From Oscillospiraceae bacterium (lineage in GTDB: Bacteria > Bacillota > Clostridia > Oscillospirales > Ruminococcaceae): a DNA stretch of 64,000 nucleotides. Where the stretch lies: the NCBI GenBank assembly GCA_017468365.1, contig JAFUIS010000021.1, forward strand, positions 51,715 to 115,714. Direction: 5' to 3'. This document shows, piece by piece, positions 33,133-41,877 of the stretch (the first letter of the stretch is position 1; each line of letters begins with the position of its first letter). The translations under genes were made by a program, and so were the position numbers. The notes below the pieces were generated by a model, which ran no database searches, had not been told where the DNA came from, and saw only the letters and a program-made list of their open reading frames with translations.

Positions 33133-33168
33133 AAAAGCTCCCGACTGTCACGGTCGGGAGCTTTTTGT
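33133..33168 (+). terminator. Terminator of the scaffold-GGGtGRT operon
   Basis: AAAGCTCCCGACTG / CGGTCGGGAGCTTT hairpin and T-run. Confidence 0.85.
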
Positions 33169-33320
33169 TTTGAAACAGAAATCCGGTATGTGCTGCCCGA
33201 ATGTATACGGCCCGTTTTCTTAAGAACGGCTTTTTCCGGGGATATGAAAAACAAATATGCTTGATTTTTGACCCGCATTATTATATTATTGTTCCATAAA
33301 TATTTATAAAGGAGAACGCG

Positions 33321-35498
33321 ATGAAAAAGATAATCTCTCTTATCCTTGTGGTTTCAATGGTTTTTTCCATGGGACTTTCCGTTTTTGCGGAAGAGGAATT
33401 CCCCGAACCCAATGTTGCAATTCAGGCCAACGGCGGCGAATTCAAAATTTATGAAGGAAATCCCGATAACGTATGGACCACTTCCGGCACCGGATTTATC
33501 CTTACTTCCGGAACGCTTGAATCCAACAACATTTATGTTTATGAAGACAGCATCAAATACTGGACTGAAAGAGAATTCCTCGGCTGGCTTGTTTATTCCG
33601 GCGTTGATTCCGCCGACCCCAACGAGGTAGTTACCTGGACTCTCACTTCCGAAACCCCCATATCCACCGATGCGATGCATAAATTCGATTTCACCGATTA
33701 TGACTACATCATGTTCGAGGCAAAATGGGAAGGAAACGACGAAGATTATTTCGTCGACGTCATGTTCGAAGCCGTCCCCGGAACCGTCTATCTTGAAGGC
33801 GCCGCAGAATACGTCGAAGCCTTCGGCCAGAGAGTAAGAAAAGGTCTTCCCCTTTCCGAAGAGGGAGTTAACATCGCTGACCCCGTAAGAGAAGGCGTCA
33901 CCGAAGAAACCAAATTCGAAGGCTGGATCCTTATCGACGAAGAGGGAAACAAAATCACTTCCGACGAAAACGGTTATATCCTTTATACCTCCGCCCAGAT
34001 AAACGCAATGACTGCTCCCGACAAAAACATGAGAGTTGCCGCAAAATGGGCAGATATCCCCTTTGAAGCTTATCTTAATCACGGAAACGGCGGCGAAGAA
34101 GGTCCCACAGGCGGTTCCGAAGAAGATGCAAACGTGATTTTCGATTGCTACGGCGGCCGCTTTATAATCGATTTCGGCAACAACGAAACCATGGACAGCG
34201 ATATGTTCTTTGCAAACGTTGCCCCCGGCGACAGAATTTCCGACAGCGGCGCAGCGATCCTTCCCGGATTCCCCGAAAGAGGAACCGGCTTTACCTTCGA
34301 AGGCTGGCTCGAATTCAATATGGATACCTGTGAATTTGTTTCTAGCACACCCATAACCGGAAACATCTTTGAAAGAGAAGCTCCGGATTACAAAGTCAGC
34401 TATATAGCAAAATGGGCCGAAATCGATTTTTCCCAGTATGTTTACGGCGAAAGCCATAACTTCGGAAAAGATAACAGAAACATCGGCTTTTATGCCAACG
34501 GCGGAAGAAACATCGATATCTGGATCGACGGCAGCGGCGAAAACCACGGCGGTTCTTCCAACATAACCCAGATAACTGTCGAAGACGGAAAGAGCCTTAA
34601 CGAGGCGGTTGCGGCAGACGGCTTTGTAACTGTCGATTTCATTCCCGTAAAAGACGGAATCCAGTCCAAAAGCTGGACCCTTGTAAAAGCGGATTCCGTA
34701 ACCTGGAAAGAACATATCCTCGGAACCGATTTTGTCCAGGGCGAAAACGATATCATCGTTTATAACGAAATTCTAGGCGCATACCAGCGTTATCTCGTTG
34801 CCGAAAACGCGGAAGTCCTTCCCCAGACTTTCCACAGCAAAGAAATTTTCAGAATCGCCGACGACAAGAGCTATTTCGCTATTGCAAACTGGAAACACCG
34901 GACCAAGATTGAAATCGACGGGACCAAACTCAATATTGTCGAGGACCTTGAACTCAAAGTTCCCGAAGGCCTTGAAAACAGATTCAAAGATACCGAGGAG
35001 ATAAAAGAAGAACTTGCGAACAGTGTTGTTCCCCATATCGGTTCCTTCTCTTCCGAACTGGGAGTGGTCTATCTTGAAATTTATCTTACCCGGACCACCG
35101 ATTCCGGCGAAGAACTTCCCGCAGAAGTTCCCGAAGGCGGACTTGAACTTACCCTCAGCTATCCTTACGGAACCGGAAGCAAAGGCTTCGACTTTGTCGT
35201 TGCCCACCTTCTCAATAACGGCGACGTTGAAATTTTCAGCGAGGAAAACGAAAACCTTACCCTCACCGATGAAGGCATTGTAATTAAAGTAAACAGCCTT
35301 TCTCCCTTCGCAATCTACTTTGCCGAAAACGGCGAAGCTCCTGATGAAGAAGACAATAGCAACAATAATAACAATAACAACAACCCCGGAAACGTAAACG
35401 GCGGTTACGAAAGCGGCGACAAAGTCGTTATCGACCTTTCCAAAAACAACGGGGAAGATGAAGAAAACCCCAACACCGGCGCTCCGGTTTTCTTCTGA
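33321..35498 (+). CDS. Large secreted protein with InlB-like repeats and a short sorting-like tail
   Basis: 725 residues. Sec signal peptide (1-24, cut after SVFA). Three or four modules of Gly/Asn-Gly-Gly strands ending in F.GWL...AKW (around 95, 160, 225, 300) resemble Listeria-Bacteroides (Flg_new/InlB B) repeats; the last third is a different beta-rich domain ending in SLSPFAIYFAENGE. Then an Asn-rich linker and the tail ENPNTGAPVFF. NPNTGAPV resembles the pre-anchor motif of many clostridial surface proteins, but the usual hydrophobic helix and basic end are missing. Expected to be secreted; role unknown. Confidence 0.75.
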   Translation: MKKIISLILVVSMVFSMGLSVFAEEEFPEPNVAIQANGGEFKIYEGNPDNVWTTSGTGFILTSGTLESNNIYVYEDSIKYWTEREFLGWLVYSGVDSADPNEVVTWTLTSETPISTDAMHKFDFTDYDYIMFEAKWEGNDEDYFVDVMFEAVPGTVYLEGAAEYVEAFGQRVRKGLPLSEEGVNIADPVREGVTEETKFEGWILIDEEGNKITSDENGYILYTSAQINAMTAPDKNMRVAAKWADIPFEAYLNHGNGGEEGPTGGSEEDANVIFDCYGGRFIIDFGNNETMDSDMFFANVAPGDRISDSGAAILPGFPERGTGFTFEGWLEFNMDTCEFVSSTPITGNIFEREAPDYKVSYIAKWAEIDFSQYVYGESHNFGKDNRNIGFYANGGRNIDIWIDGSGENHGGSSNITQITVEDGKSLNEAVAADGFVTVDFIPVKDGIQSKSWTLVKADSVTWKEHILGTDFVQGENDIIVYNEILGAYQRYLVAENAEVLPQTFHSKEIFRIADDKSYFAIANWKHRTKIEIDGTKLNIVEDLELKVPEGLENRFKDTEEIKEELANSVVPHIGSFSSELGVVYLEIYLTRTTDSGEELPAEVPEGGLELTLSYPYGTGSKGFDFVVAHLLNNGDVEIFSEENENLTLTDEGIVIKVNSLSPFAIYFAENGEAPDEEDNSNNNNNNNNPGNVNGGYESGDKVVIDLSKNNGEDEENPNTGAPVFF

Positions 35499-35518
35499 AG
35501 CGGAAAAGAGGATAATAA

Positions 35519-36214
35519 ATGTATTTTAAAAAATGGATTTCTGTTTTGATTGTGGCTTTTGCCCTTGTCTTTGCCTTTGCGGGCTGCCAAAATTCCGAAT
35601 CTGCCGAGCCGGAAAACGAAATTTCAGAAGTGCAGGAAGACCCGACGGACGAAGTTTTTAAAGACGAAGTTTCAAGCGAAGAGGTAAAGGAAAAAATAAT
35701 TTCCGCCCTTGAAGAAATCGAAGTGGATGCGGAAAGCATCGGCGGTTTTGAAAAAACCGAAGACGGAAACTATATCTTCACCTATATGGGAAAAGATTTC
35801 ACCGTCACCTTGGATGAAGATTCCGAGGTTTCTTCCGTAAGGCTTGAAGAATCCGGCGAGGACCTTTATCTCAAAGGTTACGAACCCTATAAGGCAGAAG
35901 ATTTTATGATGCCCGAATTCATGAAAAACCACCTCATCGAAATCATGAAAAATCTCACCGAGCTTGAATTCAATATGCCCGAAAGCATGGAATTCGACGA
36001 ATCCGCCTTTGCTTTCAGACATGAAGGCGATTATTATTACACCACCGGCACTGTAAAAATCAACGGCGGCGAAAAAGAACACACCGTCGAAATGACCTGT
36101 TCCTTTATTGATAACACCGTTGAGGCGCAGTTTTTCGCCGTTGACGGCAAAACTTCCATAAGCTTCACCAACAAAATTGTAAGACCCGAGCGTCAGGAAA
36201 TCGAAAATCCCTGA
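35519..36214 (+). CDS. Uncharacterised lipoprotein
   Basis: 231 residues. Signal with lipobox FAGC (Cys 23), then an acidic linker (residues 25-65) and a beta-rich domain (GNYIFTYMGKDFTVTLDEDSEVSSVRL) with a final module (YYYTTGTVKINGGEKEHTVEMTCSF). No catalytic motif seen. It lies 20 nt behind the large secreted protein, so the two are probably transcribed together and may act at the same surface. AGAGG precedes the ATG. Confidence 0.7.
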   Translation: MYFKKWISVLIVAFALVFAFAGCQNSESAEPENEISEVQEDPTDEVFKDEVSSEEVKEKIISALEEIEVDAESIGGFEKTEDGNYIFTYMGKDFTVTLDEDSEVSSVRLEESGEDLYLKGYEPYKAEDFMMPEFMKNHLIEIMKNLTELEFNMPESMEFDESAFAFRHEGDYYYTTGTVKINGGEKEHTVEMTCSFIDNTVEAQFFAVDGKTSISFTNKIVRPERQEIENP

Positions 36215-36237
36215 GCATGCTCAAAAACAAAACCCCG

Positions 36238-36272
36238 GAGCGCGGCTTTTGAAAAGCCGTGCTCATTTTTTA
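36238..36272 (+). terminator. Terminator after the lipoprotein
   Basis: GAGCGCGGCTTTT and AAAAGCCGTGCTC arms with one mismatch, then a T6 run. Confidence 0.7.
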
Positions 36273-36306
36273 TAATAAAAGGTTAATAATATTTATAATA
36301 AAGGTG

Positions 36307-36335
36307 TTGACTTTCGCTCTTTAAAGCACTATAAT
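36307..36335 (+). promoter_or_regulatory. Promoter of the first binding-protein gene with a CTTTAAAG spacer element
   Basis: TTGACT (36307-36312), 17-nt spacer, TATAAT (36330-36335). A CTTTAAAG palindrome (36319-36326) lies three nt before the -10, at the same position as in the promoter at 37392. Confidence 0.75.
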
Positions 36336-36401
36336 TTTAAATGATAAAAGCGAAAACAAAAAATCCGCTTCATTACCGTAAAAAACGGAGGAAATCAAAA
36401 A

Positions 36402-37358
36402 ATGAAAAAACTCATAAGCATTCTTCTCGCCCTTGCAATGATGTTCAGCTTTGCCGCCTGCGGAAGCGAACCCGCAGCAAACGCAAAATATACCGTAGGA
36501 ATCTGCCAGCTCGTTCAGCACGAAGCCCTTGATGCCGCAACCCTCGGCTTCAAAGATGCCCTCACCGAAGCTTTCGGCGACGAAGTAGCTTTCATCGAAC
36601 ATAACGCTTCCGGCGATGCCGCAACCTGCATCACCATCTGCAACCAGCTTGTTTCCGAAGGCGTTGACCTCATCATGGGCAACGCGACCGCCGCTCTTCA
36701 GGCTGCCGCAGCCGCAACTTCCGATATCCCGATAGTCGGCACCTCTATAACCGACTATGCCACCGCCCTTGAAATCACCGATTGGACCGGCAAAACCGGA
36801 AGAAATATCACCGGAACCGCCGACCTTTCGCCTCTTGACCAGCAAACCGCAATGATCCCCGAACTTTTCCCCGATGCAAAGAAAGTCGGAATCCTCTATT
36901 GCTCTGCCGAGCCCAACTCCGTATATCAGGCTGACATCGTTGCCGAAGAACTTGCTTCTCTCGGCCTTGAAACCGAAGTATTCACCTTCGCCGATACCAA
37001 CGACGTAGCAAACGTTACCACCACCGCCTGCGCCGCTTCCGACGTTATCTATATCCCCACCGATAACACCGCCGCTTCCTGCGCAGAAACCATCGCCAAC
37101 GTAGCTATTCCCGCCGGCACCCCCATTATTTCCGGCGAAGAAAACGCCTGCAAAGGCTTTGGCGTCGCAACCCTTTCCATAAGCTACTATGACATCGGAT
37201 TCATTGCCGGTCAGATGGCTGCCGAGATTCTTGAAAACGGCGCAAACCCCGGCGAAATGGAAATTCAGTTTGCCCCGGAAACCGTTAAGAAATATAACGA
37301 AGCTATCTGCACCGAACTCGGAATCGAAGTTCCCGAAGGCTACGTAGCTATCGAATAA
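36402..37358 (+). CDS. ABC transporter substrate-binding lipoprotein (TrpX-like), copy 1
   Basis: 318 residues. Lipoprotein signal (lipobox FAAC, Cys 20), then the ABC_sub_bind (DUF534) fold: YTVGICQLVQHEALDAATLGFKDAL, NASGDAATCITICNQLVSEGVDLIMGNATAALQAA, VGTSITDY, KKVGILYCSAEPNSVYQ, YIPTDNTAASCAETIA. This family serves TrpXYZ-type importers predicted for aromatic amino acids. Very similar to the next gene, so a tandem duplicate. Own promoter, ribosome site GGAGG 10 nt before ATG. Confidence 0.88.
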   Translation: MKKLISILLALAMMFSFAACGSEPAANAKYTVGICQLVQHEALDAATLGFKDALTEAFGDEVAFIEHNASGDAATCITICNQLVSEGVDLIMGNATAALQAAAAATSDIPIVGTSITDYATALEITDWTGKTGRNITGTADLSPLDQQTAMIPELFPDAKKVGILYCSAEPNSVYQADIVAEELASLGLETEVFTFADTNDVANVTTTACAASDVIYIPTDNTAASCAETIANVAIPAGTPIISGEENACKGFGVATLSISYYDIGFIAGQMAAEILENGANPGEMEIQFAPETVKKYNEAICTELGIEVPEGYVAIE

Positions 37359-37391
37359 TTTAAAATTTTCGAAAAATTTTCCGAAAAGGTA

Positions 37392-37420
37392 TTGACTTTA
37401 ACCCTTTAAAGTGCTATATT
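37392..37420 (+). promoter_or_regulatory. Promoter of the second binding-protein gene
   Basis: TTGACT (37392-37397), 17-nt spacer, TATATT (37415-37420), with CTTTAAAG (37404-37411) three nt before the -10 as in the first promoter. Confidence 0.75.
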
Positions 37421-37430
37421 TTTAAACAAC

Positions 37431-37637
37431 GAAAGCAAATTAAAGCAGAAAGGAATTTTAAGGCAATGAAAAACATGAAAGTCTTTGCAAAAGAATATTT
37501 CATGTTCGCTCGATTTATGGGCTATTATTGCCATGAAAAAATTCCTGAGGGCTTTTGGCCTCTGCATTTGATTTTTGCTTTCATCTGAAAAAAGCAAAGC
37601 AAGGCGGTTCCCAAATCCCGGGAATCGCTTTTTTGTT
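37431..37637 (+). ncRNA. Riboswitch-like leader with switching hairpins and terminator
   Basis: GAAAGCAAA (37431-37439) pairs with TTTGCTTTC (37574-37582) to close a structure that includes GCAG/CTGC, GGCAAT (37462-37467)/ATTGCC (37527-37532) and AACATGAAA/TTTCATGTT (about 37472-37506). The closing 3' strand can instead pair with AAAGCAAA (37591-37598), excluding the first helix. A terminator follows: GCGGTTCCC (37604-37612)/GGGAATCGC (37620-37628) and T6. It fits none of the riboswitch classes I know; a T-box is not supported (no clear stem I or TGG.ACC element). See the overlapping leader ORF for another reading. Confidence 0.6.
37466..37588 (+). CDS. Possible aromatic-rich leader peptide (40 aa)
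   Basis: ATG at 37466, TGA at 37586-37588. The peptide has seven Phe, three Tyr and one Trp among 40 residues (11 aromatics) and ends 13 nt before the terminator stem. A weak AGAAAGGA site lies 11 nt upstream. Position and composition recall leader peptides of ribosome-mediated attenuation for an aromatic amino acid importer. Equally, the frame may be chance inside a structured RNA, since much of it is base-paired. Confidence 0.4.
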   Translation: MKNMKVFAKEYFMFARFMGYYCHEKIPEGFWPLHLIFAFI

Positions 37638-37671
37638 TTAACTTTTTCAAAAAATTTTGGAGGAAATGAAA

Positions 37672-38637
37672 ATGAAAAAGATCATCGCAGTCATCATGTC
37701 TCTTATGCTCGTCCTTTCGCTCGGTGCTTGCGGAACCCCCGCAGCAGACGACGGCGCTTATACCGTAGGTATCTGCCAGCTCGTACAGCACGACGCTCTT
37801 GATGCCGCAACCCTTGGCTTCAAAGAAGCCCTCACCGAAAAACTTGCTGCTGACGGCAAAACCGTAGAATTTATCGAACAGAATGCTTCCGGCGACGCAG
37901 CAACCTGCGTAACCATCTGCAACCAGCTTGTAGCAGAAGGCGTTGACCTTATGATGGGCAATGCGACTGCCGCTCTTCAGGCAGCAGCAGCAGCTTCTGC
38001 GGAGATCCCCGTAGTCGGCACCTCTATCACCGACTATGCAACCGCTCTCGAAATTGCCGATTGGACCGGCAAAACCGGCTCCAACATCACCGGAACCGCA
38101 GACCTTGCTCCTCTTGATCAGCAGGCAGCAATGATCCAGGAACTCTTCCCCGAGGCAAAGAAAGTCGGCATCCTCTATTGCTCCGCTGAAGCAAACTCCG
38201 TATATCAGAGCGACGTCATCACCGGCTATCTTAAAGACATGGGCTATGAAGTTGAAGTATTCACCTTCGCAGACTCCAACGACGTTGCAAACGTAACCAC
38301 CGCCGCCTGTGCAGCAGCAGACGTTCTTTATATCCCCACCGATAACACCGCCGCTTCCTGCACCGAAACCATCGCAAACGTTGCGATCCCCGCAGGCAAA
38401 GCAATCGTAGCCGGCGAAGCAGGTATCTGCAGCGGCTGCGGCGTTGCAACCCTTTCCATCGACTATTACGACATCGGCTACAAAGCCGGCGAAATGGCAT
38501 ATGAGATTCTCGTGAACGGAACGAACCCCGGCGAAATGGAAATCCAGTATGCTCCCGAAGTTGAGAAACTTTTCAATGAAGCAAACTGCACCGCTCTCGG
38601 AATTACTCTTCCCGAAGATTACGCACCCCTTGAATAA
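37672..38637 (+). CDS. ABC transporter substrate-binding lipoprotein (TrpX-like), copy 2
   Basis: 321 residues from the ATG at 37672 (TTGGAGG 9 nt upstream). Lipobox LGAC, then the same fold and nearly the same motifs as copy 1 (YTVGICQLVQHDALDAATLGFKEAL, NASGDAATCVTICNQLVAEG, GTSITDYATALEIADWTG). It differs mainly in the C-terminal lobe, so ligand preference may differ. Followed by the permease and ATPase genes, so it is the operon's own binding protein; copy 1 is a duplicated extra. Preceded by the structured leader and terminator, so likely controlled by attenuation. Confidence 0.9.
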   Translation: MKKIIAVIMSLMLVLSLGACGTPAADDGAYTVGICQLVQHDALDAATLGFKEALTEKLAADGKTVEFIEQNASGDAATCVTICNQLVAEGVDLMMGNATAALQAAAAASAEIPVVGTSITDYATALEIADWTGKTGSNITGTADLAPLDQQAAMIQELFPEAKKVGILYCSAEANSVYQSDVITGYLKDMGYEVEVFTFADSNDVANVTTAACAAADVLYIPTDNTAASCTETIANVAIPAGKAIVAGEAGICSGCGVATLSIDYYDIGYKAGEMAYEILVNGTNPGEMEIQYAPEVEKLFNEANCTALGITLPEDYAPLE

Positions 38638-38694
38638 TTTCTGAAATACTGTTATTATATTAAGGTATATTAATTCTTGGAGGCAAATTTAATA

Positions 38695-39645
38695 ATGCTT
38701 GACATTAGTACTCTTTTAAACGCTTTTCCGGGCTATATTGCCCAGGGCGCAATTTGGGGAATAATGGCTCTTGGCCTGTACATTTCGTACAGGCTTTTGG
38801 AGTTTTCGGACCTTACTGTTGACGGTTCCTTTGCAACCGGCGCCGCTGTCACCGTAATGCTCATAATCATGGGCTGGCCTGCATGGGCGGCAATGATCGT
38901 TGCCGTTCTTGCCGGAATGCTTGCGGGACTTGTTACCGGACTTTTGCATACCGCCCTTGGCATCGCGCCTATCCTTGCCGGTATCCTCACCCAGATCGCT
39001 CTCTATTCCGTAAACCTTCATATCCTCGGCAACAAACCGAACCAGGCTGTTTCCGTCGATAAGTATGACCTCATCCTTTCCCTTCGTACCGTAAACGAAG
39101 CGATAGTAATCGCCCTTATTTTTGCGGCGGCACTTATCTGTGCTTTCTATTGGTTCTTCGGCACCGAAGCCGGTTCCGCTATCCGTGCAACCGGATGCAA
39201 CCCCGCAATGGCTAAGGCACAGGGTATCAACATTGATTTTTGCAAAGTTTTTGCCCTTGCGGTTTCCAACGGAATAGTTGCTCTTTCCGGCGGACTTCTT
39301 GCCCAGTACCAGGGCTTTGCCGACGTTGCAATCGGACGCGGCGCAATCGTAATCGGACTTGCTTCTATCATCATCGGCGAAGTTATTGCCGAAGCTCTTT
39401 TCAGCAAGCACATGAGCTTCTGGCTTTGCCTTTCTTCCGCAGTAATCGGCGGTATCCTTTATTACATTATCATGGGCGTTGTCCTTTGGCTCAAACTCCC
39501 CACCAACGATATGAAGCTTTTCACCGCTATCATCGTTGCAATCTTCCTTGCTGTTCCTTATCTTAAAAAGAACTTCAAAACTTCGTTCCTCCGCCTCAAA
39601 CTTGCGGAAAAGAAAAAAGCAAAGGAGGCGGCAAAGAATGCTTGA
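38695..39645 (+). CDS. ABC transporter permease (TrpY-like)
   Basis: 316 residues from the ATG at 38695 (GGAGG 12 nt upstream). About eight to nine membrane helices; motifs of the ABC_sub_bind-linked permease group: ALGLYISYRLLEFSDLTVDGSFATGAAV, LGNKPNQAVS, EAGSAIRATGCNPAMAKAQGI, SGGLLAQYQGFADVAIGRG. It is the single permease type, so works as a homodimer. Basic C-terminal tail; its last codons overlap the ATPase start by 8 nt. Confidence 0.9.
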   Translation: MLDISTLLNAFPGYIAQGAIWGIMALGLYISYRLLEFSDLTVDGSFATGAAVTVMLIIMGWPAWAAMIVAVLAGMLAGLVTGLLHTALGIAPILAGILTQIALYSVNLHILGNKPNQAVSVDKYDLILSLRTVNEAIVIALIFAAALICAFYWFFGTEAGSAIRATGCNPAMAKAQGINIDFCKVFALAVSNGIVALSGGLLAQYQGFADVAIGRGAIVIGLASIIIGEVIAEALFSKHMSFWLCLSSAVIGGILYYIIMGVVLWLKLPTNDMKLFTAIIVAIFLAVPYLKKNFKTSFLRLKLAEKKKAKEAAKNA

Positions 39646-40426
39646 TATAAAAGGCGTTTTCAAAACCTTCAACCCTGGTTCCATTACCGAAAAAAAGGCC
39701 CTTCAGGGAATCGACCTTCACCTCGAAGACGGCGACTTTGTAACCATCATCGGCGGTAACGGCGCAGGAAAATCCACCATGCTCAACGCAATCGCAGGTG
39801 TTTGGCCCGTTGACGAAGGCAGCATTTTTATCGACGGAAAAGACGTCACCGCAATGCCCGAACACAAAAGAGCTTCTCTTCTCGGCCGTGTTTTCCAGGA
39901 TCCCATGACCGGCACCGCCGCAAATATGCAGATCGAAGAAAACCTTGCCCTTGCCGCAAGAAGAGGCAAAAAACGCGGTCTCGGCTGGGAAGTTACCAAA
40001 GCCGAGCGCGAAAAATATCATGATATGCTCGTTTCCCTCGACCTGGGACTCGAAGATCGCCTTTCCGCAAAAGTAGGCCTTCTTTCCGGCGGTCAGCGCC
40101 AGGCTCTTACCCTTATGATGGCAACCATGGTAAAACCCAAGCTCCTTCTTCTTGACGAACACACCGCGGCTCTTGACCCCAAGACCGCCGCAAAAGTTCT
40201 CGAAATCACCGATAAGGCCATAAGCGAAAACAAGCTTACCGCACTTATGGTAACTCATAACATGAACGACGCCATTAAACACGGCAACCGCCTTATCATG
40301 ATGAACGAAGGAAAAATCGTTTATGACGTTTCCGGCGAAGAGAAAAAGAACCTCACCGTCGAAGACCTCATGAAAAAATTCAGCGAATTGGGCGGACATT
40401 TTTCCGACCGCGCTCTCCTCGGATAA
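39638..40426 (+). CDS. ABC transporter ATPase (TrpZ-like)
   Basis: 262 residues from the ATG at 39638 (AAAGGAGG 9 nt upstream; an extension to 39536 is inside the permease gene). Walker A GGNGAGKSTMLNA, Q-loop RVFQDPMTGTA, signature LSGGQRQALTLMMA, Walker B KLLLLDEHTAALD and His MVTHNMNDA. The DEHTAALDP form is typical of this importer family. Powers the importer of the two upstream binding proteins. Last gene before a terminator. Confidence 0.92.
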   Translation: MLDIKGVFKTFNPGSITEKKALQGIDLHLEDGDFVTIIGGNGAGKSTMLNAIAGVWPVDEGSIFIDGKDVTAMPEHKRASLLGRVFQDPMTGTAANMQIEENLALAARRGKKRGLGWEVTKAEREKYHDMLVSLDLGLEDRLSAKVGLLSGGQRQALTLMMATMVKPKLLLLDEHTAALDPKTAAKVLEITDKAISENKLTALMVTHNMNDAIKHGNRLIMMNEGKIVYDVSGEEKKNLTVEDLMKKFSELGGHFSDRALLG

Positions 40427-40458
40427 TTTTCATTTCCTCATTTTATATCTTTCAAAAA

Positions 40459-40490
40459 AAGCTCCGTATGAAAAATACGGAGCTTTTTTA
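40459..40490 (+). terminator. Terminator of the importer operon
   Basis: AAAAGCTCCGTAT / ATACGGAGCTTTT hairpin and T-run. Confidence 0.85.
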
Positions 40491-40597
40491 TAAAGAAAAA
40501 TTGAATTTTCGACGGAAAGACTCTTTATTTTTGATTTGCGCGGGTGTATAATGTATCTGGATAAGTTTCCTCATCAAACAAAACGGAGGATTTTTAT

Positions 40598-41770
40598 ATG
40601 CAGGAATTCGATTTAAAAACACAGGTTTATTTCGGTGAAAACGCGCTGGATCACCTTCTCGAAAAGGACAGCAGCTGCGCCTTTATCGTCGCAGACCCCT
40701 TCACCGTAACAAGCGGTCTCATCAAGCTGATAACCGACCGCCTTGACGCCACCGACGTTCCCTATCTTATCTATGACGACGTCGTACCGGACCCGCCTAT
40801 GGATAAGGTCATCACCGGCGTACAGAAAGCCCTTGACCTTCGTCCCGACTGCATCATGGCCGTCGGCGGCGGAAGCGCCATCGACTTCACCAAAGCAATA
40901 AAAATGTTTGCCCACCGCGCAGACCCCACCTTCGATCCGCCTTTTGTAGCAATTCCCACCACCAGCGGTACCGGAAGCGAAGTCACCGAGGTCGCCGTTA
41001 TCACCGACCCGGAGAAAAAAACCAAATATCCTCTTGTTTCCGCAGAGCTTATCGCCGACGTTGCGATCCTTGACGCGGAACTTGTAAAATCCGTTCCGAA
41101 AAAAGTCACCGCCGACACCGGTATGGATATCATCACCCACGCAATCGAAGCTTTCGTCAGCACAAATAACAGCGAGTTCACCGATGCCCTTGCCGAAAGA
41201 GCAATCAAACTTTGCTGCCGCTATCTTTGCCGTTCCTATCTCAACGCAAACGATATGGAAGCAAAAGGCAAGATCCACGTAGCTTCCTGCATGGCCGGCA
41301 TGGCTTTCAACGAAGCCGGACTTGGCCTTAACCACGGCATGGCTCATCAGCTTGGCGCAAGATTCCATATTCCTCACGGAAGAGCCAACGCAATGCTCCT
41401 TCCCTGCATCATCAGCTATAACAGCGACATCACCAATATGACCATTCCCCACGAAAATCTTCCGGCATGCGTCAAAAAATACTGCGAGATCGCCGCTTCC
41501 CTCGGAATCGTCAACTTCAACGAGGTTTCCACCGTCCGTTCCTTCATGAACTATATCAAAATTCTCACCAGAGAAATGGATATGCCCTGCTGCATCAAAG
41601 ACGTCGGCGGAATTACCAAGGAAGAATATTTCGCAGCCATCGACGAAATGGCGGATGCCGCACTTCGCGACGCCACCACAAGAACCAATCCCCGCGTTCC
41701 CACCAAAGAGGACGTTATCGAAATTTACGAAGCCCTCTGGGATCTTCACCGCGACGACGAAAGATACTGA
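40598..41770 (+). CDS. Iron-containing alcohol dehydrogenase
   Basis: 390 residues. NAD-binding GGGSAIDFTKAIK (near 88-100), TTSGTGSEVTEVAVIT, and the metal region AEAFVSTNNSEFTDALAERAI, GLNHGMAHQLGARFHIPHGRANAMLLP (three His ligands). Close in layout to PduQ/1-propanol or butanol dehydrogenases, so it likely reduces an aldehyde in fermentation. TATAAT at 40547-40552, GGAGG before the ATG. Stand-alone gene closed by two terminators. Confidence 0.9.
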   Translation: MQEFDLKTQVYFGENALDHLLEKDSSCAFIVADPFTVTSGLIKLITDRLDATDVPYLIYDDVVPDPPMDKVITGVQKALDLRPDCIMAVGGGSAIDFTKAIKMFAHRADPTFDPPFVAIPTTSGTGSEVTEVAVITDPEKKTKYPLVSAELIADVAILDAELVKSVPKKVTADTGMDIITHAIEAFVSTNNSEFTDALAERAIKLCCRYLCRSYLNANDMEAKGKIHVASCMAGMAFNEAGLGLNHGMAHQLGARFHIPHGRANAMLLPCIISYNSDITNMTIPHENLPACVKKYCEIAASLGIVNFNEVSTVRSFMNYIKILTREMDMPCCIKDVGGITKEEYFAAIDEMADAALRDATTRTNPRVPTKEDVIEIYEALWDLHRDDERY

Positions 41771-41778
41771 TAAAACGA

Positions 41779-41860
41779 AAAAAGCCGCCTTTAAAAAGGC
41801 GGCTTTTCTTTTATAAAAAAAGAAATGAGCACAAGGGGAAGACCCCCGTGCTCATTTTTC
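41779..41860. terminator. Pair of terminators between converging genes
   Basis: First hairpin AAAAGCCGCCTTT / AAAGGCGGCTTTT (41782-41808); second GAGCAC..GGGG / CCCC.GTGCTC (41826-41852) with T-run. The first serves the dehydrogenase; the second can serve both strands. Confidence 0.8.
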
Positions 41861-41877
41861 GTTTTATCCGATGCTCA

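Noticed and set aside
37601-37634. T-box element in the importer leader
   Set aside because: GGCGGTTCC only loosely resembles the GGTGGTACC box and it lies in the terminator stem itself; no stem I landmarks (AG bulge, specifier loop) were found.
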